This document shows, in pieces, positions 18,801 to 28,300 of a DNA stretch of 64,000 nt. The DNA comes from Symsagittifera roscoffensis. Its lineage: Eukaryota > Xenacoelomorpha > Acoela > Convolutidae. The stretch is taken from assembly GCF_963678635.1 (NCBI RefSeq), contig NC_087068.1, forward strand, positions 55,646,467 through 55,710,466, in the 5' to 3' direction. The notes below the pieces were generated by a model. The model ran no database searches, was not told the DNA's origin, and was given only the letters and a program-made list of their open reading frames with translations. How positions within the stretch are numbered: the stretch's first letter is position 1; each line of letters starts with the position of its first letter. The position numbers and the translations under genes were made by a program.

Positions 18801-20900
18801 ACATGCACTGAAGTTCCGCACATTTTCATGATTGACAACGTGTGGGACTTTAGATCCGACAATGCTCGCCTCACATGCATTGAAGTTTTGCACACTTTCA
18901 TGATTGACATTGTTTGGGATTTTAGATCCTACAATACTCGCCTCACATGCATTGAAGTTCTGCACTTTTTCATGATTGACAACGTGTGGGATTTTAGAAC
19001 CAACAATGCTCGCCTCACTTCCATTGAAATTCTGAACATTTTCATGGTTGTTATTTTTTGGGATTTTGCATCCTATAATACTCGCCTCGCTTGCATTGAA
19101 ATTTTGAACGTTTTCATTGTTGATCACTATGGGAATTGTTGCAACTACAATGCTTGACTCGCTCGAATTGAAGTTTTGAACACTTTCATGATTGACAACA
19201 TTTGGGATTGTAGTTCCTACAATATTCGCCTCACATGCATTGAAGTTCTGAACATTTTCATGGTTGACAATATTTTGGATTTTAGATCCGACAATGCTCG
19301 ACTCACTCGCTTTGAAGTTTTGAACTCTTTCATGATTGACAACATTTGGGATTTTAGATCCTACATTACTCGTTTCACATGCGTTGAAGTTCTGCACATT
19401 TTCATGATTGACATGGTTTTGAATTTTAGATCCGACAATGCTCGCTTCACTTGCATTGAAGTTTTGAACACTTTCATGATTCTTATTTTTTGGGATTTTG
19501 GACCCGACAATGCTGGTCTCACACGAGTTAAAGTTTTGTACGTTCTCATAGTTGTTGATGACATTTGGAATTTTTGATCCTACAATACTTGCCTCACATG
19601 AACTGAAGTCTCCGACGTTTTCACGGTTGACAAATTTCGGAATTTGTGCTCCAACGATTGACGTCTCGCAAGTATTGAAGTTTTGAACTGTTTCATGATT
19701 GACAACGGTCGGGATTTTTGATCTTACTATGTTTGTTTCACATGCACTGAAATGCTCTACTTTTTCTGAATTGTTTGTTTTTGGGATTTTCGATCCTAAT
19801 ATATTGGCTTCACACGCTTCGAAATTTTGGACTGTCGCGTGGTTATGAACTCTTGGAATATTGGATCTCATTATATTAGCTTCAGATACGTCATAGTTTT
19901 GAACATATTTGTGACTAGCGGCTTCTGGGATTTTCTTTCCAGTGATATTGCTTTCACGTATTTTGAAGTTTTGAACTGTTTCGGTATTTCTAGATATAGG
20001 AATTTGATGGCCAATTATATTTGATGCGTGAATGCTGACGGCTGGACCTTGTCTGGTGATAAAGTCTGAATCATGAGCTTCGAAGGTTTTGAAGCCATTT
20101 TCACCATTGTTGCCAGGTACCTTTGAACCAGCGCGAGTTTTTTCTGAGGTGTTGCAATGATTATAATTTTGAGCCCTCAGAACGCTGGGACTTTTGAATC
20201 CATAACAATGTCGTTCCGTTTGTTCGGCGTTTGTGCTAAATCGGCGCTCGTTAGCTTCAATCAAGTTTTTGGTTCCAACCATTTTCTTTTCGGGAGAATG
20301 GTATTCATCATAAGTGTTTTCACTCGCAACGCTGGACATTTTGCATCCCATGTCGTAGTTATAATTCTGACGGTAGTTTTGATGACAAGCACCGACTGGA
20401 ATTTTTGATCCAGTGCAGTTTGATTGAGAAGCTTCGAAATTAGCATGACTGCTATCATTAGCTAAGCTGAAAAGTTTGGAACTTGCATTTCTGCCTTGGT
20501 TTTGAGTATCGACAGTGTTAGTAGTGTTGAATTTATTTTGATTTTGCGATCCAATTTTAGCTGCGGCAGCCTCAGAAGTGAAATCATCGGCCGATGACCA
20601 TGGATTCTTTCTTCCTGCAGTTGATGTCTGATAGCTGTTTGAACAATTTACTTGCATGCTATGATTTGTGTTATTGGATCCATGTAAGTCATACATTGAA
20701 TTGCGATTTTGTCCTCGCCCAACAAACGCTGTTGTTTTGTTTTTATTTTCGTAGGAGTTTGTTTGATTACGACCATCTTGCACGTAAGATTTCTGATAAT
20801 GAGTTGTAGCATGGGAATTTTTGTCTTGTTTTCCTTTGAGGGCCGATCCTGTTTCATGAATTTGGGCTGTTTTTAGTTCTTCTTTTTCGAAAACAGGCAT
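15882..20900 (-). CDS. Tandem-repeat protein fused to a full-length divergent actin, 1,672 aa
   Basis: A single uninterrupted frame. Residues 1-300 are Asn/Ser/Gln-rich and disordered-looking. About 39 repeats of 24 residues (consensus near SIVGSKIPNVVNHENVQNFN plus ACEA) fill roughly 295-1235. After a short Asn/Ser/Lys linker, residues about 1300-1672 are a complete actin. It keeps the phosphate loops DNGSG and LDSGDG, PIEHG with the methylated-His position, TEAPLNPK, the catalytic-Gln segment AIQA, LTERGY, LLSGG and the terminal SIVHKKCF. The D-loop, the hydrophobic plug and the region before SVWKGG differ from conventional actin, so polymerisation is uncertain. Neighbouring host genes have many introns and this one has none in 5 kb, which suggests a retrocopy origin. 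The frame stays open without ATG to a stop near 21008, so a 5' exon could exist; I use the ATG at 20900. Domain fusions to actin are rare; Dictyostelium filactin is a precedent, with an unrelated partner. Confidence 0.9.
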   Translation of the reverse strand: MPVFEKEELKTAQIHETGSALKGKQDKNSHATTHYQKSYVQDGRNQTNSYENKNKTTAFVGRGQNRNSMYDLHGSNNTNHSMQVNCSNSYQTSTAGRKNPWSSADDFTSEAAAAKIGSQNQNKFNTTNTVDTQNQGRNASSKLFSLANDSSHANFEASQSNCTGSKIPVGACHQNYRQNYNYDMGCKMSSVASENTYDEYHSPEKKMVGTKNLIEANERRFSTNAEQTERHCYGFKSPSVLRAQNYNHCNTSEKTRAGSKVPGNNGENGFKTFEAHDSDFITRQGPAVSIHASNIIGHQIPISRNTETVQNFKIRESNITGKKIPEAASHKYVQNYDVSEANIMRSNIPRVHNHATVQNFEACEANILGSKIPKTNNSEKVEHFSACETNIVRSKIPTVVNHETVQNFNTCETSIVGAQIPKFVNRENVGDFSSCEASIVGSKIPNVINNYENVQNFNSCETSIVGSKIPKNKNHESVQNFNASEASIVGSKIQNHVNHENVQNFNACETSNVGSKIPNVVNHERVQNFKASESSIVGSKIQNIVNHENVQNFNACEANIVGTTIPNVVNHESVQNFNSSESSIVVATIPIVINNENVQNFNASEASIIGCKIPKNNNHENVQNFNGSEASIVGSKIPHVVNHEKVQNFNACEASIVGSKIPNNVNHESVQNFNACEASIVGSKVPHVVNHENVRNFSACEASIVGSKIPNVVNHEKVQNFNACEASIVGSKIPNVVNHESVQNFNACEASLVGSKIPNVVNHENVQNFNACELSIVGSKIPNVVNHEKVQNFKACEASIVGSKIPNVVNHEKVQDFNACEASIVGSKIPNVVDHENVQNFNACEASIVGSKIPNVVNHENVQNFNACEASIVGSKIPNIFNHENVQNFNACEASIVVSKIPNVVNHENVQNFNACEASIVGSKIPHVVNHENVQNFNACEASIVGSKIPNVFNHENVQNFNACEASIVGSKIPNVVNHESVQNFNACEASIVGSKIPHVVNHENVQNFNACDASIVGSKIPNVVNHESVQNFNACEASLVGSKIPNVVNHENVQNFNACDASIVGSKIPNVVNHENVQNFNACEASIVGSKIPNVVNHESVQNFNACEASLVGSKIPNVVNHENVQNFNACEASIVGSKIPNVVNRESVQNINTRGASILGAKIPNFVNNENVHNFNAYESNILGSKIPNFVNQEKVQGFSGCEAGTIGSKIQQFVNHESIQNSGAWETNIANSRAAAKTKVKNNFVDSLNKNIGYNQMSGSQINREGNSQTNSSDIMHQSKSSNSFKIKPSNKIPQIIVTDLDPAIVIDNGSGYCKAGFASESGPRIHIPSIVGKPRFRNVIVGYKERDKYIGEYAQKKRGVLALSYPIEHGVIINWDDMEALWEHTICDELGVDPLNHAILMTEAPLNPKQNREEMVEIIFEKFNSPAAYIAIQAILSLYASGRTTGLVLDSGDGVSHSVPIYDGYYFTHAVDRSDIAGRDVTEYLKRILTERGYAFANSAEYEIVKDVKEKMCCVSQNFSRELNSVDISNKLYDLPDGSRIELGNEQFRAPECLFRPTLIGEEGIGIHKLVLNSIFRCDIDNRKALTDNILLSGGNILFPGFNTRLQAEINHRLQDGMQATVSQSEDSRNSVWKGGAVLAAMESFIPFWISRSEYEEEGCSIVHKKCF
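17195..20025 (-). repeat. 72-bp coding minisatellite (24-aa units)
   Basis: About 39 in-frame units of 72 bp by my count; one unit near the start carries a single extra residue. Central units (about 17450-18990) are nearly identical, often differing only at the N/S/K of HE(N/S/K)VQ and at the N/H before VVNH. Units at both ends are diverged. This is typical of an array homogenised by unequal exchange. Because 72 is a multiple of three and the complement lacks stops, a 569-codon frame is also open on the plus strand (17448-19157); I treat that as a by-product. Confidence 0.95.
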
Positions 20901-21242
20901 CCCGTATGTATACCTTGTCTGACATCTAGAAGTTCTTTTGCCGCCGGCCGGTGATTCTTTTCTCTCTGCAGCAAAGTTGGCTTTTTTAAACTCTTTCTGA
21001 ATTTTTGGAGTTTAAGTTTTTTGCTTTGAAAACATTAAAAACCGTTGAAAATCAGCATTGGAAGTTCAATTTAATGGAGGCAAACTAACTCAGTGAATCT
21101 ATCAGAAAAAAAAGTTTCAATGATACTTAGCTTTTTTTGAAACTTAGCGTATATATTCAATAATATCTTAGAACTTTCTTTAAGAAATTTGATTGACATT
21201 AAAAAGTGCTAAGCAACGTAAAAAACTTTAATAATAGTAATA
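20901..21242. other. Upstream region of the actin-fusion gene
   Basis: AT-rich, with no separate gene. The actin-fusion frame stays open upstream from 20900 to about 21007 without another ATG. It crosses acceptor-like TTTGCTGCAG on the minus strand, so a cis- or trans-splice acceptor for that gene may lie here. A clear TATA box or initiator could not be assigned. Confidence 0.35.
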
Positions 21243-22173
21243 TTAATCTTTAACGAGCCAACTCTGATGTTCAGAGCTTGTCTTGCCTTTCGAGTGCATG
21301 TTGAATAATTTCAACGAAGGATGTCGATTCAGAGTGAACTCAGATGAACTTCTAGTTGATCTCTTTTCACGAAGAGGATGTTTGGATTCGAACACTGTTT
21401 CAGAGTCCATACCTTCTCGATGATGTCGGCTCCTGCCTGACTTGCGTCTACCTGAAGAATGTTTTCGTCTTGAAATGTAGTGATTTTCGGATCTAAATAT
21501 GCATCGACATCTATCAATAATATAATTAGCTAATGAATTATATTCGCTAGAAGTTCAATGATTCAATGATTTTTTAAAACAGCTTTCATAGAGTTCTGGA
21601 TGCCTATTTTATTATTACTCGAAAACGAGTTTACGGGTTTTTATCGAAAATGCGGTATCCATGCAAAGTACCATAAACTGTACAGTTATTACGCTTGCGA
21701 TAAGCAAGCTTCATCATCAATTTCCGGCACGCGTCAATGATTTTATCAAGCGGCCGAACTTTCAAAAACTGTTTGAAAAGTTTGGTTTAACTTTTTTGGG
21801 CGACCAAATTGATTTTCGGAAGTCTTCAAAAAAGTCGATGGACCTTTTTTTGGGAGCTTTGATTTTTTTAGGTAGGTTTTGACCAAGAAATATTAATTTT
21901 TTGCACGGCGGGGGAGATCCTCTTTCCTTGAAATCCGTCTTTGCTTCCAGTGAAGAAACGTCTCCATATTAATTTTTTTAAGCTGGTGTTGTCCTTCAAG
22001 TTTAAGAAAAAATGAAAACCTGAAGCGAAGCGGGCTTACCTGTGTTCGCACTCGATATTCATTTCCGGGCAAAGGAGCTCACTGACATTTGAGACTCTCG
22101 CGACCACGAATTGTTCCGCTAAGTGTTCGAGTTTCGCTAAAGGGTTGTCTACTTGCCATTTCTTTTGTTTTGA
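21243..22173 (-). CDS. Possible 3' part of a second minus-strand gene (two exons)
   Basis: Exon 22173-22040 is open in one frame (45 codons, with ...LAKLEHLAEQFVVARVSNV... and an ECEH end). It is bounded by TTCTAG and a strong donor ACAG/GTAAGC. It splices in phase to 21492-21243, after an acceptor GCATATTTAG. That exon encodes a basic, Arg/Ser-rich tail with RRKHSSGRRKSGRSRHHR and ends at TAA, 343 bp before the actin-fusion start. Further 5' exons are not found. The family is not recognised. An alternative reading of the second exon in another frame (a 62-codon frame at 21329-21517) cannot be excluded. Confidence 0.3.
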
Positions 22174-23024
22174 CTAGAATTGATCACAAAGTGTTGTACT
22201 CAATTAGCCCGATATTGGTAGACTAATAAAAACCCAATTGTGTGAGTGACACTTTCAGACGAGCTGCTTGATCAAATTTCCTGTCTCTCCTTTTGTCTCC
22301 AGACATATTTGAAATTTTATCCGTAATGTGACAAATTATATTATCCTCTCGTATTAATTTATCCCCTCGCCATTTTCCTGTGTCTTGTATCTATTAGATG
22401 TATTTGCTGATAGGCTGAGTTTTCTCAAGTTACAAAATAGTGGATTCATAATGCAGTCATGGAAACGATATTTATCTTAAGCGGGGATTTGAGAGTTCGA
22501 AAAAGCCACATGAACTTAGCCAACAGGAACTTTTTTGGTCTGCGAATTTGGAACTGCAAGGTAAAGCAATATGCTTGAACCGGACAGTGATTCATATCGA
22601 GCTTGGTACATATTAACCCTGCAAGTTTGATGGTCATAGTTTTCAGATTTTTCCTTTGAAATAATCAAAAGCTGGGATAAATCAGTATTTCCTGAAATTT
22701 TTTGCTTCAACTTCAAAGTTCATCTATTTTTGTGTCAAAAACGAAAGCTTGGCGCTTTTGAAAATAAATTAATTGCCAGTTTTTGGCGCATGGAAAATGT
22801 TATGTGCTCGATTATCTTGTGGTAGAAGTTAATTGATTAAATCCTAAATGTTTGCTCGATTTTTTCGAATTATTGTTTTTGTTAGTTTTTTTTGCATTTA
22901 TTTCCATTTTAGAAAATTCTCATGCATTCTTTATCAGTTTTTCCGTCTTCTGTTGTAGTAATTTAAGACATACATTTCAGCATTTTTTCCGAAATTTCGA
23001 AAATGTTTTAACGAAACTGTTTCG
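22174..23024. other. Noncoding DNA between the minus-strand gene fragment and the repeats
   Basis: AT-rich sequence without a supported gene. Short open frames on both strands near 22450-22720 and 22850-23170 have no recognisable motif. Confidence 0.35.
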
Positions 23025-23263
23025 TTTTTATACCGACCACGATATGAGATGGAACTTTGAAGTCGGGTGTGTACTTCCACGAATATTTGTCAGAAAGGGT
23101 CGAGTCTTTATCAAATATTTGATTGCATTGGCCTTTTTCCAGCTGTCTGTTGGCTGTCTTCGACGCTGTTAATTCATCCAGTACATTCTTTTGCAGTTGA
23201 AGATCTGAGTTGAAGTTCTGTCTTTTTCTGACAGTTTTTCCTTGATTTATTTTTTGATGATAT
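23025..23263. repeat. Fragment of dispersed repeat family B, left flank of the LTR element
   Basis: The block around 23031-23085 (ACCGACCA...GGAACTTTG...TCGGGTGTG) matches the start of the family-B copy at 43622. The LTR element was apparently inserted into pre-existing repeat DNA: the sequence on its other side (42182 onward) resembles family A. Confidence 0.4.
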
Positions 23264-23673
23264 TGGAACCTGATCTAAACTACATTTTATGATTGGATAA
23301 TTTAGATATTTTACCAATGTAAAGTATTTAATATTAACCAATCATGATCCATCTAACTAACAACCCACTTATTTGTAAGTGCTGAAGTTACTTGTAATTT
23401 CAGCACCAGAGAGATTTGAATTTAACTTAGAAATTAGTTGGACTCTCCCGAGCACTTCAGCAACCGCAATAAACCAGTATACCCTAGATCTATTGAGCCT
23501 AGCAGAGACTAGTTAAACAACCTGAGACTAGATAGTATAAGAGTAAGATTAGGATCGGTATTAGACTAAGAAGTTGCACGAATCTATCCGGCCGAAAATA
23601 AGATAGCGTGACGAGCAGACGGTGTACCCTATCCGAAATTACTCTATGAGTTAACCAACTCGGACATAACTCA
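23264..23673 (+). repeat. 5' LTR
   Basis: 410 bp, TG...CA ends, preceded by target duplication ATAT. The only difference from the 3' copy that I see is T versus C in the GTAAGTGCTGAAG block (about 23382). Confidence 0.95.
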
Positions 23674-23675
23674 TC

Positions 23676-23693
23676 TGGTGCGACCATAAGTCT
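23676..23693 (+). other. Primer-binding site candidate
   Basis: TGGTGCGACCATAAGTCT begins two bases after the 5' LTR. TGG is the complement of a tRNA CCA end, as expected for minus-strand priming. I cannot name the tRNA. Confidence 0.7.
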
Positions 23694-24318
23694 CGAACAA
23701 GACCTTAATAGCTTAGAATTAACCAAAATAGATTAGAAATTAGACAAAAACATTTACAAAATGTTATACGACAATAATTTAATCGAAATGTCTCTACGAC
23801 TCAATAGATCAGAGCCAATATTCCGAACCATAACAGAACTACCCGGAATTGGAAGAAGACCTCGAACCAGAGACGACATACGACAAAGTAGAAACTTGCC
23901 ATATAGCTATATGATAGTTAGGCAAAAACCAGAGCAAACTTTTATATTTAGAATACTACTGGCAATGAATTTAGATTTTCATTTGCAAACATAAAACCTT
24001 GAAGTTAATCTTCAAAATCATTTCAGGCGCTAAACAAAATTATTAATATACAATAACGATTGATAAAAAGATCTAAGATCGTTTTCCTAAAACTCTGCAG
24101 TAATATACAAAACATGTTTGAAAAATATTTATTGAAAAATAAAAATTAGTAGCATGACAATAAATGGTTAATAATCATAAATCATCCTGTTGTCCCAGCT
24201 CCATCATCTAAAACATAACAGCAATCATAAACCCACTAATATCATCAAAACACTAAATCTTTCCTTTACACACATTTAAAAATTTATTAAAACTTAAATT
24301 CACTTAATTTTAAAACCA

Positions 24319-24403
24319 GATCATCAAGGCTTATCCTTGGATCTTAAATCATTTTCTACTTAATTAAATTTCAAATTTGATCATCAAGGCTTATCCTTGG
24401 ATC
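24319..24403 (+). repeat. Duplicated hairpin in the leader, 60-bp period
   Basis: An identical 25-bp block beginning GATCATCAAGG and ending CCTTGGATC occurs at 24319-24343 and 24379-24403. Each copy folds into a stem CAAGG/CCTTG extended by GATC/GATC around a CTTAT loop, with a 2-nt bulge. Confidence 0.8.
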
Positions 24404-24920
24404 AAACAGAACAACTTTGTTCTCCCCCACCCACTTAATTAGTGTCTAACGACCTCAAACGTCGATTCACTACCCAACCCTTTCTAAAGACCCAAGACTA
24501 ATAGAAATTTTTAAACAAAACTAATCATTCAAATTAGGATAAACAGTGAAGAACTTCGGTTATTCATCCTTCACTTGACCCCCCCTCTTACCAGACCCAG
24601 GATAAATCTTAGACTTAGTAAGTTTAAAATAGTATCTAACGAACTACTCGCGTTCTAATTATACCTGAACCTTGTGGATCGATTTACTATTCTCCAACCC
24701 TTGAACACAATCACTACCCCTAAGTAAGATTAAGTAAGTTAACACCTTAACTTATACTAGCCACGAGAAAGTAAAAAATCATTCTTCGGAATCGATATAC
24801 TTTTCTCTCCAACCCTGAACAAACAGACCCAGGTTAAGCTAACCAAAAAATCGTAAGAACTAACAGTTTAAGAAAATAGAAATCATTTAACAACCCTTTG
24901 CATCCGTCATTCTAAACCTT

Positions 24921-25388
24921 ATGTCATTTAAAAACCTAGGAAATAAACAAACAATCGTTTTACACAATTGTGAAATAGACAACAAAAAATACGACCTTGT
25001 AATCACACCTCATACACAAACAGTTGGATACATTCGAACAAAACGACAAACACTAAAAAGAAAAATAATAACGAAACAAAGACAAATAACACGAAAAAGA
25101 TTTTCAAAAAATCGAAACGCATTTTCAGAATCAGAAACCAACAGTTTAGACGAACTTTACAAACTAAAAGAATCAATAGATAAAAATTACCCACTTCACG
25201 ATCAATTATATTTCTCTGACTCAGAAACAACTTCAAATTCATCAAAAAGAGGAAAAAGAAGAATAAAAAAGCAGTACAAACACAAACCAGTACATTTATA
25301 CAATTGGAATCAACCAATTCGACACATTAATAATTACATATTAACAGTCATCGAACGAAAAAATGAGCTCAACGCACACTCCAGGTGA
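24921..25388 (+). CDS. ORF1 of the LTR element, 155 aa, function unknown
   Basis: A basic protein, with KRQTLKRKIITKQRQITRKR in the middle and a Lys/Arg-rich C-terminal third. It starts at ATG 24921 after the leader. Its end overlaps the start of the long Gag-Pol frame by 26 nt in the +1 frame. The position before Gag and the strong positive charge could fit a nucleic-acid-binding or nuclear-localised accessory protein, but there is no domain I recognise. Confidence 0.6.
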   Translation: MSFKNLGNKQTIVLHNCEIDNKKYDLVITPHTQTVGYIRTKRQTLKRKIITKQRQITRKRFSKNRNAFSESETNSLDELYKLKESIDKNYPLHDQLYFSDSETTSNSSKRGKRRIKKQYKHKPVHLYNWNQPIRHINNYILTVIERKNELNAHSR

Positions 25389-28300
25389 AGAAACTCCAGA
25401 TGATGATGAAATCTTTCCTTTTATAGTAGACGCAGATACTGATAGAGGACAACACATATTTTGTCAAAATTTACTCGTAAATTTATTTGAACCCGGAATT
25501 AGTCCATGTAAAACAGAGTTCCCAGATGTAAAAATCAAAAGACAAATCATAGACCACTACTTAAAAGATATATGCAACATAACACAACAGTATGGAATCT
25601 ACTCCATAGAATTCACCTCACCAAACCATAATAATAGAAAATATACAATTCAAACAGACGATCTTGATTTAGAATTTTCAAAAGTTTTTTCAGAATATAT
25701 AAAAAGCATCCAATATCATAACTCACAAAGAGCAAACTCCATATTCACCAATGAAGTTTTCGCAATAATATATAGTTATATTTCAATATTAGAAAACGAA
25801 ATCCCAATAACAAATGTCACACCGACAGAAACATCTAAACATTTAAGAGTACGACATGAAATCACACTACTCTCTAGTTATTTAAACATCATTAAAGAAA
25901 ATTTCACGAAAGACGACGTTTCACAACATACAAAACACGATCTACAAAAAATTTTGGCATGGTTCATAATAGATTATTTCACACACAATATTGATTTAAT
26001 TGCACAAGCAAGAAAAAATTTTAGACCCCAAAACTCGAACGATGATACCGCTATCACAGAACAATCAGATTATGTTTGGGACCCCGAATGGTCTCATCCC
26101 GCATTTATAAGCTTCCCACAATCAATCTCAAGTCAAGCAATAAGTACGATATCTTACATAAGAGATTATGTAAAAGTAATACCATTAACCATTGATGCAA
26201 CACCATTAAACTATAATACATTTTTACCCGATACACAAAATAATAGTTTAAACTCTACAGTTATACACAATGAAAACCTCAATGGAACTAGGAATCTTAC
26301 TCAACAAGATATCCAGACACCATCACACTTCATAAATGAAGAAATTGTACACACAACAACTACACAACAAAGTATTTCACCAATACGCCCAAATTTAACA
26401 ACACCAAGAAATACAAATCCTTCACAAACACAGGTAACCTTACAATCAACCGTTAAACCTTCGGTTGCCCCTAAATATTCACATATGGATTACCAAACAT
26501 ACAGACCCATGACAATACCATCAAAAACACACAAAACATTCACTAGAAACAACTTTACAGACCATAATTATAATTATACACATCCATCAAAAACATATAA
26601 TCAACCACAAAGGAATTTTAACCAATATACAAGATCTCGAAATTGGGATAACCCAATGACCCAACCTAATTCAATAAATTTCCAAACAAATCCTCCACAG
26701 GATCACAGTGAAAATTACCCATTTTTTCAACAAAATAAAAATAAAAAACAATTATCTTATCAAATGGATTATTTATCCTCAGATGATGATTTCTTACAAC
26801 CAGATATATTTGCACCAAATACTCAAGAATATCGTAGACAAAGAATACAGAGAATACGTACAAATCATAGAAATTTTTCTCCACAACCAATAGATGCACA
26901 ACATCAACAACCAATTCAACAACAAAATTTAATTAATACACAATCTTTTCAACCAATTCAACAACAAAATCCAATGACTGCACACTCGTATCAAGCATCA
27001 CAAATGCAAAATGAAATACCACTCCCATATTATCTTCAACAACATGAAATAACAAGAAACCAACTTTCAAATTTTTCTCAAATGCCAAATGCAGCAGAAT
27101 CATTACAAATGACAATGAATCCATACCTTATGGGTGGATCATCAATAACATCAAACAAACCTTTAATGGTTTTCACAGGAACAGACCCTGAATACTCTGT
27201 AGAAGATTATTTAAATGCAGTAACAGCAAACCTGATTTTAAATATTGGACCTGAACCAATTAATACGCCACTACATCAAAACTGGATACATCGACGCACA
27301 GCGTTAATACAAACAACCTTAGATGGCGCAGCCCAAAAATGGTTTTCAGTACTACCTCTAGAAATAAAATCAAACTGGAAAAGGTTTACACAGGAATTTT
27401 CAAAAATGTTTGACTCCGAAAGAAACAAACAACAACAAAGAGTTTTATGTAATGAAATTCGCAGATTACCAAACGAAACCATCAAGCAAATAGCAGTACG
27501 AATCGAAACACTAGTTCGAAAAGCATATTCATTAAATACACATGACTATAAAAACACAAAGATGACAGAAATCTTAATGATGACCTTAACACCACAATTA
27601 AGGAAAATAGCAATAAAAAAGAGAGCATCCCATCCTTCTTCAATTCGAGAACCCGATTTAGATTTTCGAAAACTAGTAGACAAATTAGAACAAGCAGAAA
27701 TCACGATGAAACTAGAAGAAACGGAAAATCTGAAATTACAATACGTTAACAGAATTGAAACGACTCCCACTAATATTAATAATATACAGGAATCAGAGAC
27801 AGACCTCGTTGAAAAAATCACTGAAATACTCAATATTTATGAAAAGAACCCAAACTTCAAAGGCAAACCATCTTTCAAAAAATGGTGTAATTATTGCCGA
27901 CGATACGGACATAGTATTTCCGAATGTAGACAAAAACAGCAAGACAATCAAAATAAACCTCAAAAATATAAAGAACCAAATAAATCATTCTATCAATACA
28001 TGAAAAAAGATCAAAATCTACCGAACAAAACAGTCCACAGCAACAACAGTTCAGGAAAACCACTCCCGAACAATACAAATTATACAAGAAATCAATCACC
28101 ATATAACTCAAGTTATAGAGGAAGATCACCAGAACGAAGAAATACACAAAATTCATCACAAAATCACTACAATAGACCAAATAGTAGAAGTAACTACTCC
28201 AGATCAAATTCAAATACAGAACGATTTGTTTCTAGATCTAATTCCCAATCAAGAAATAACTACTATCCAAACAACCAATCACGAAATTCATCATACAATA

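Larger units (their letters stand above)
23674..24920 (+). other. Leader of the LTR element, with repeated blocks and a small frame
   Basis: 1.2 kb between LTR and first long frame. A 77-codon ATG frame lies at 23761-23994 (basic, no known motif). Two identical hairpin blocks lie at 24319-24343 and 24379-24403. A further hairpin, GTGAAG...CTTCAC, lies at about 24547-24575. Three degenerate blocks carry CGAT-y-nACT...CCAACCCTTG (about 24465, 24680 and 24800). Such leaders usually carry packaging, dimerisation and splice-donor signals; that role is inferred. Confidence 0.5.

Noticed and set aside
17448-19157. 569-codon open frame on the plus strand across the actin-fusion repeats
   Set aside because: It is the antisense of a 72-bp array whose unit has no stops on the complement. 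It contains no independent domain, and the sense frame joins to actin.
17195-20025. Regular repeats that could be mistaken for a CRISPR array
   Set aside because: Units are contiguous, in frame and coding, without unique spacers, in an intron-bearing animal genome.
21329-21517. 62-codon minus-strand frame with an acidic, regular-looking sequence
   Set aside because: It starts at TTG rather than ATG, and the overlapping frame splices in phase with an upstream exon. It is kept only as an alternative reading.
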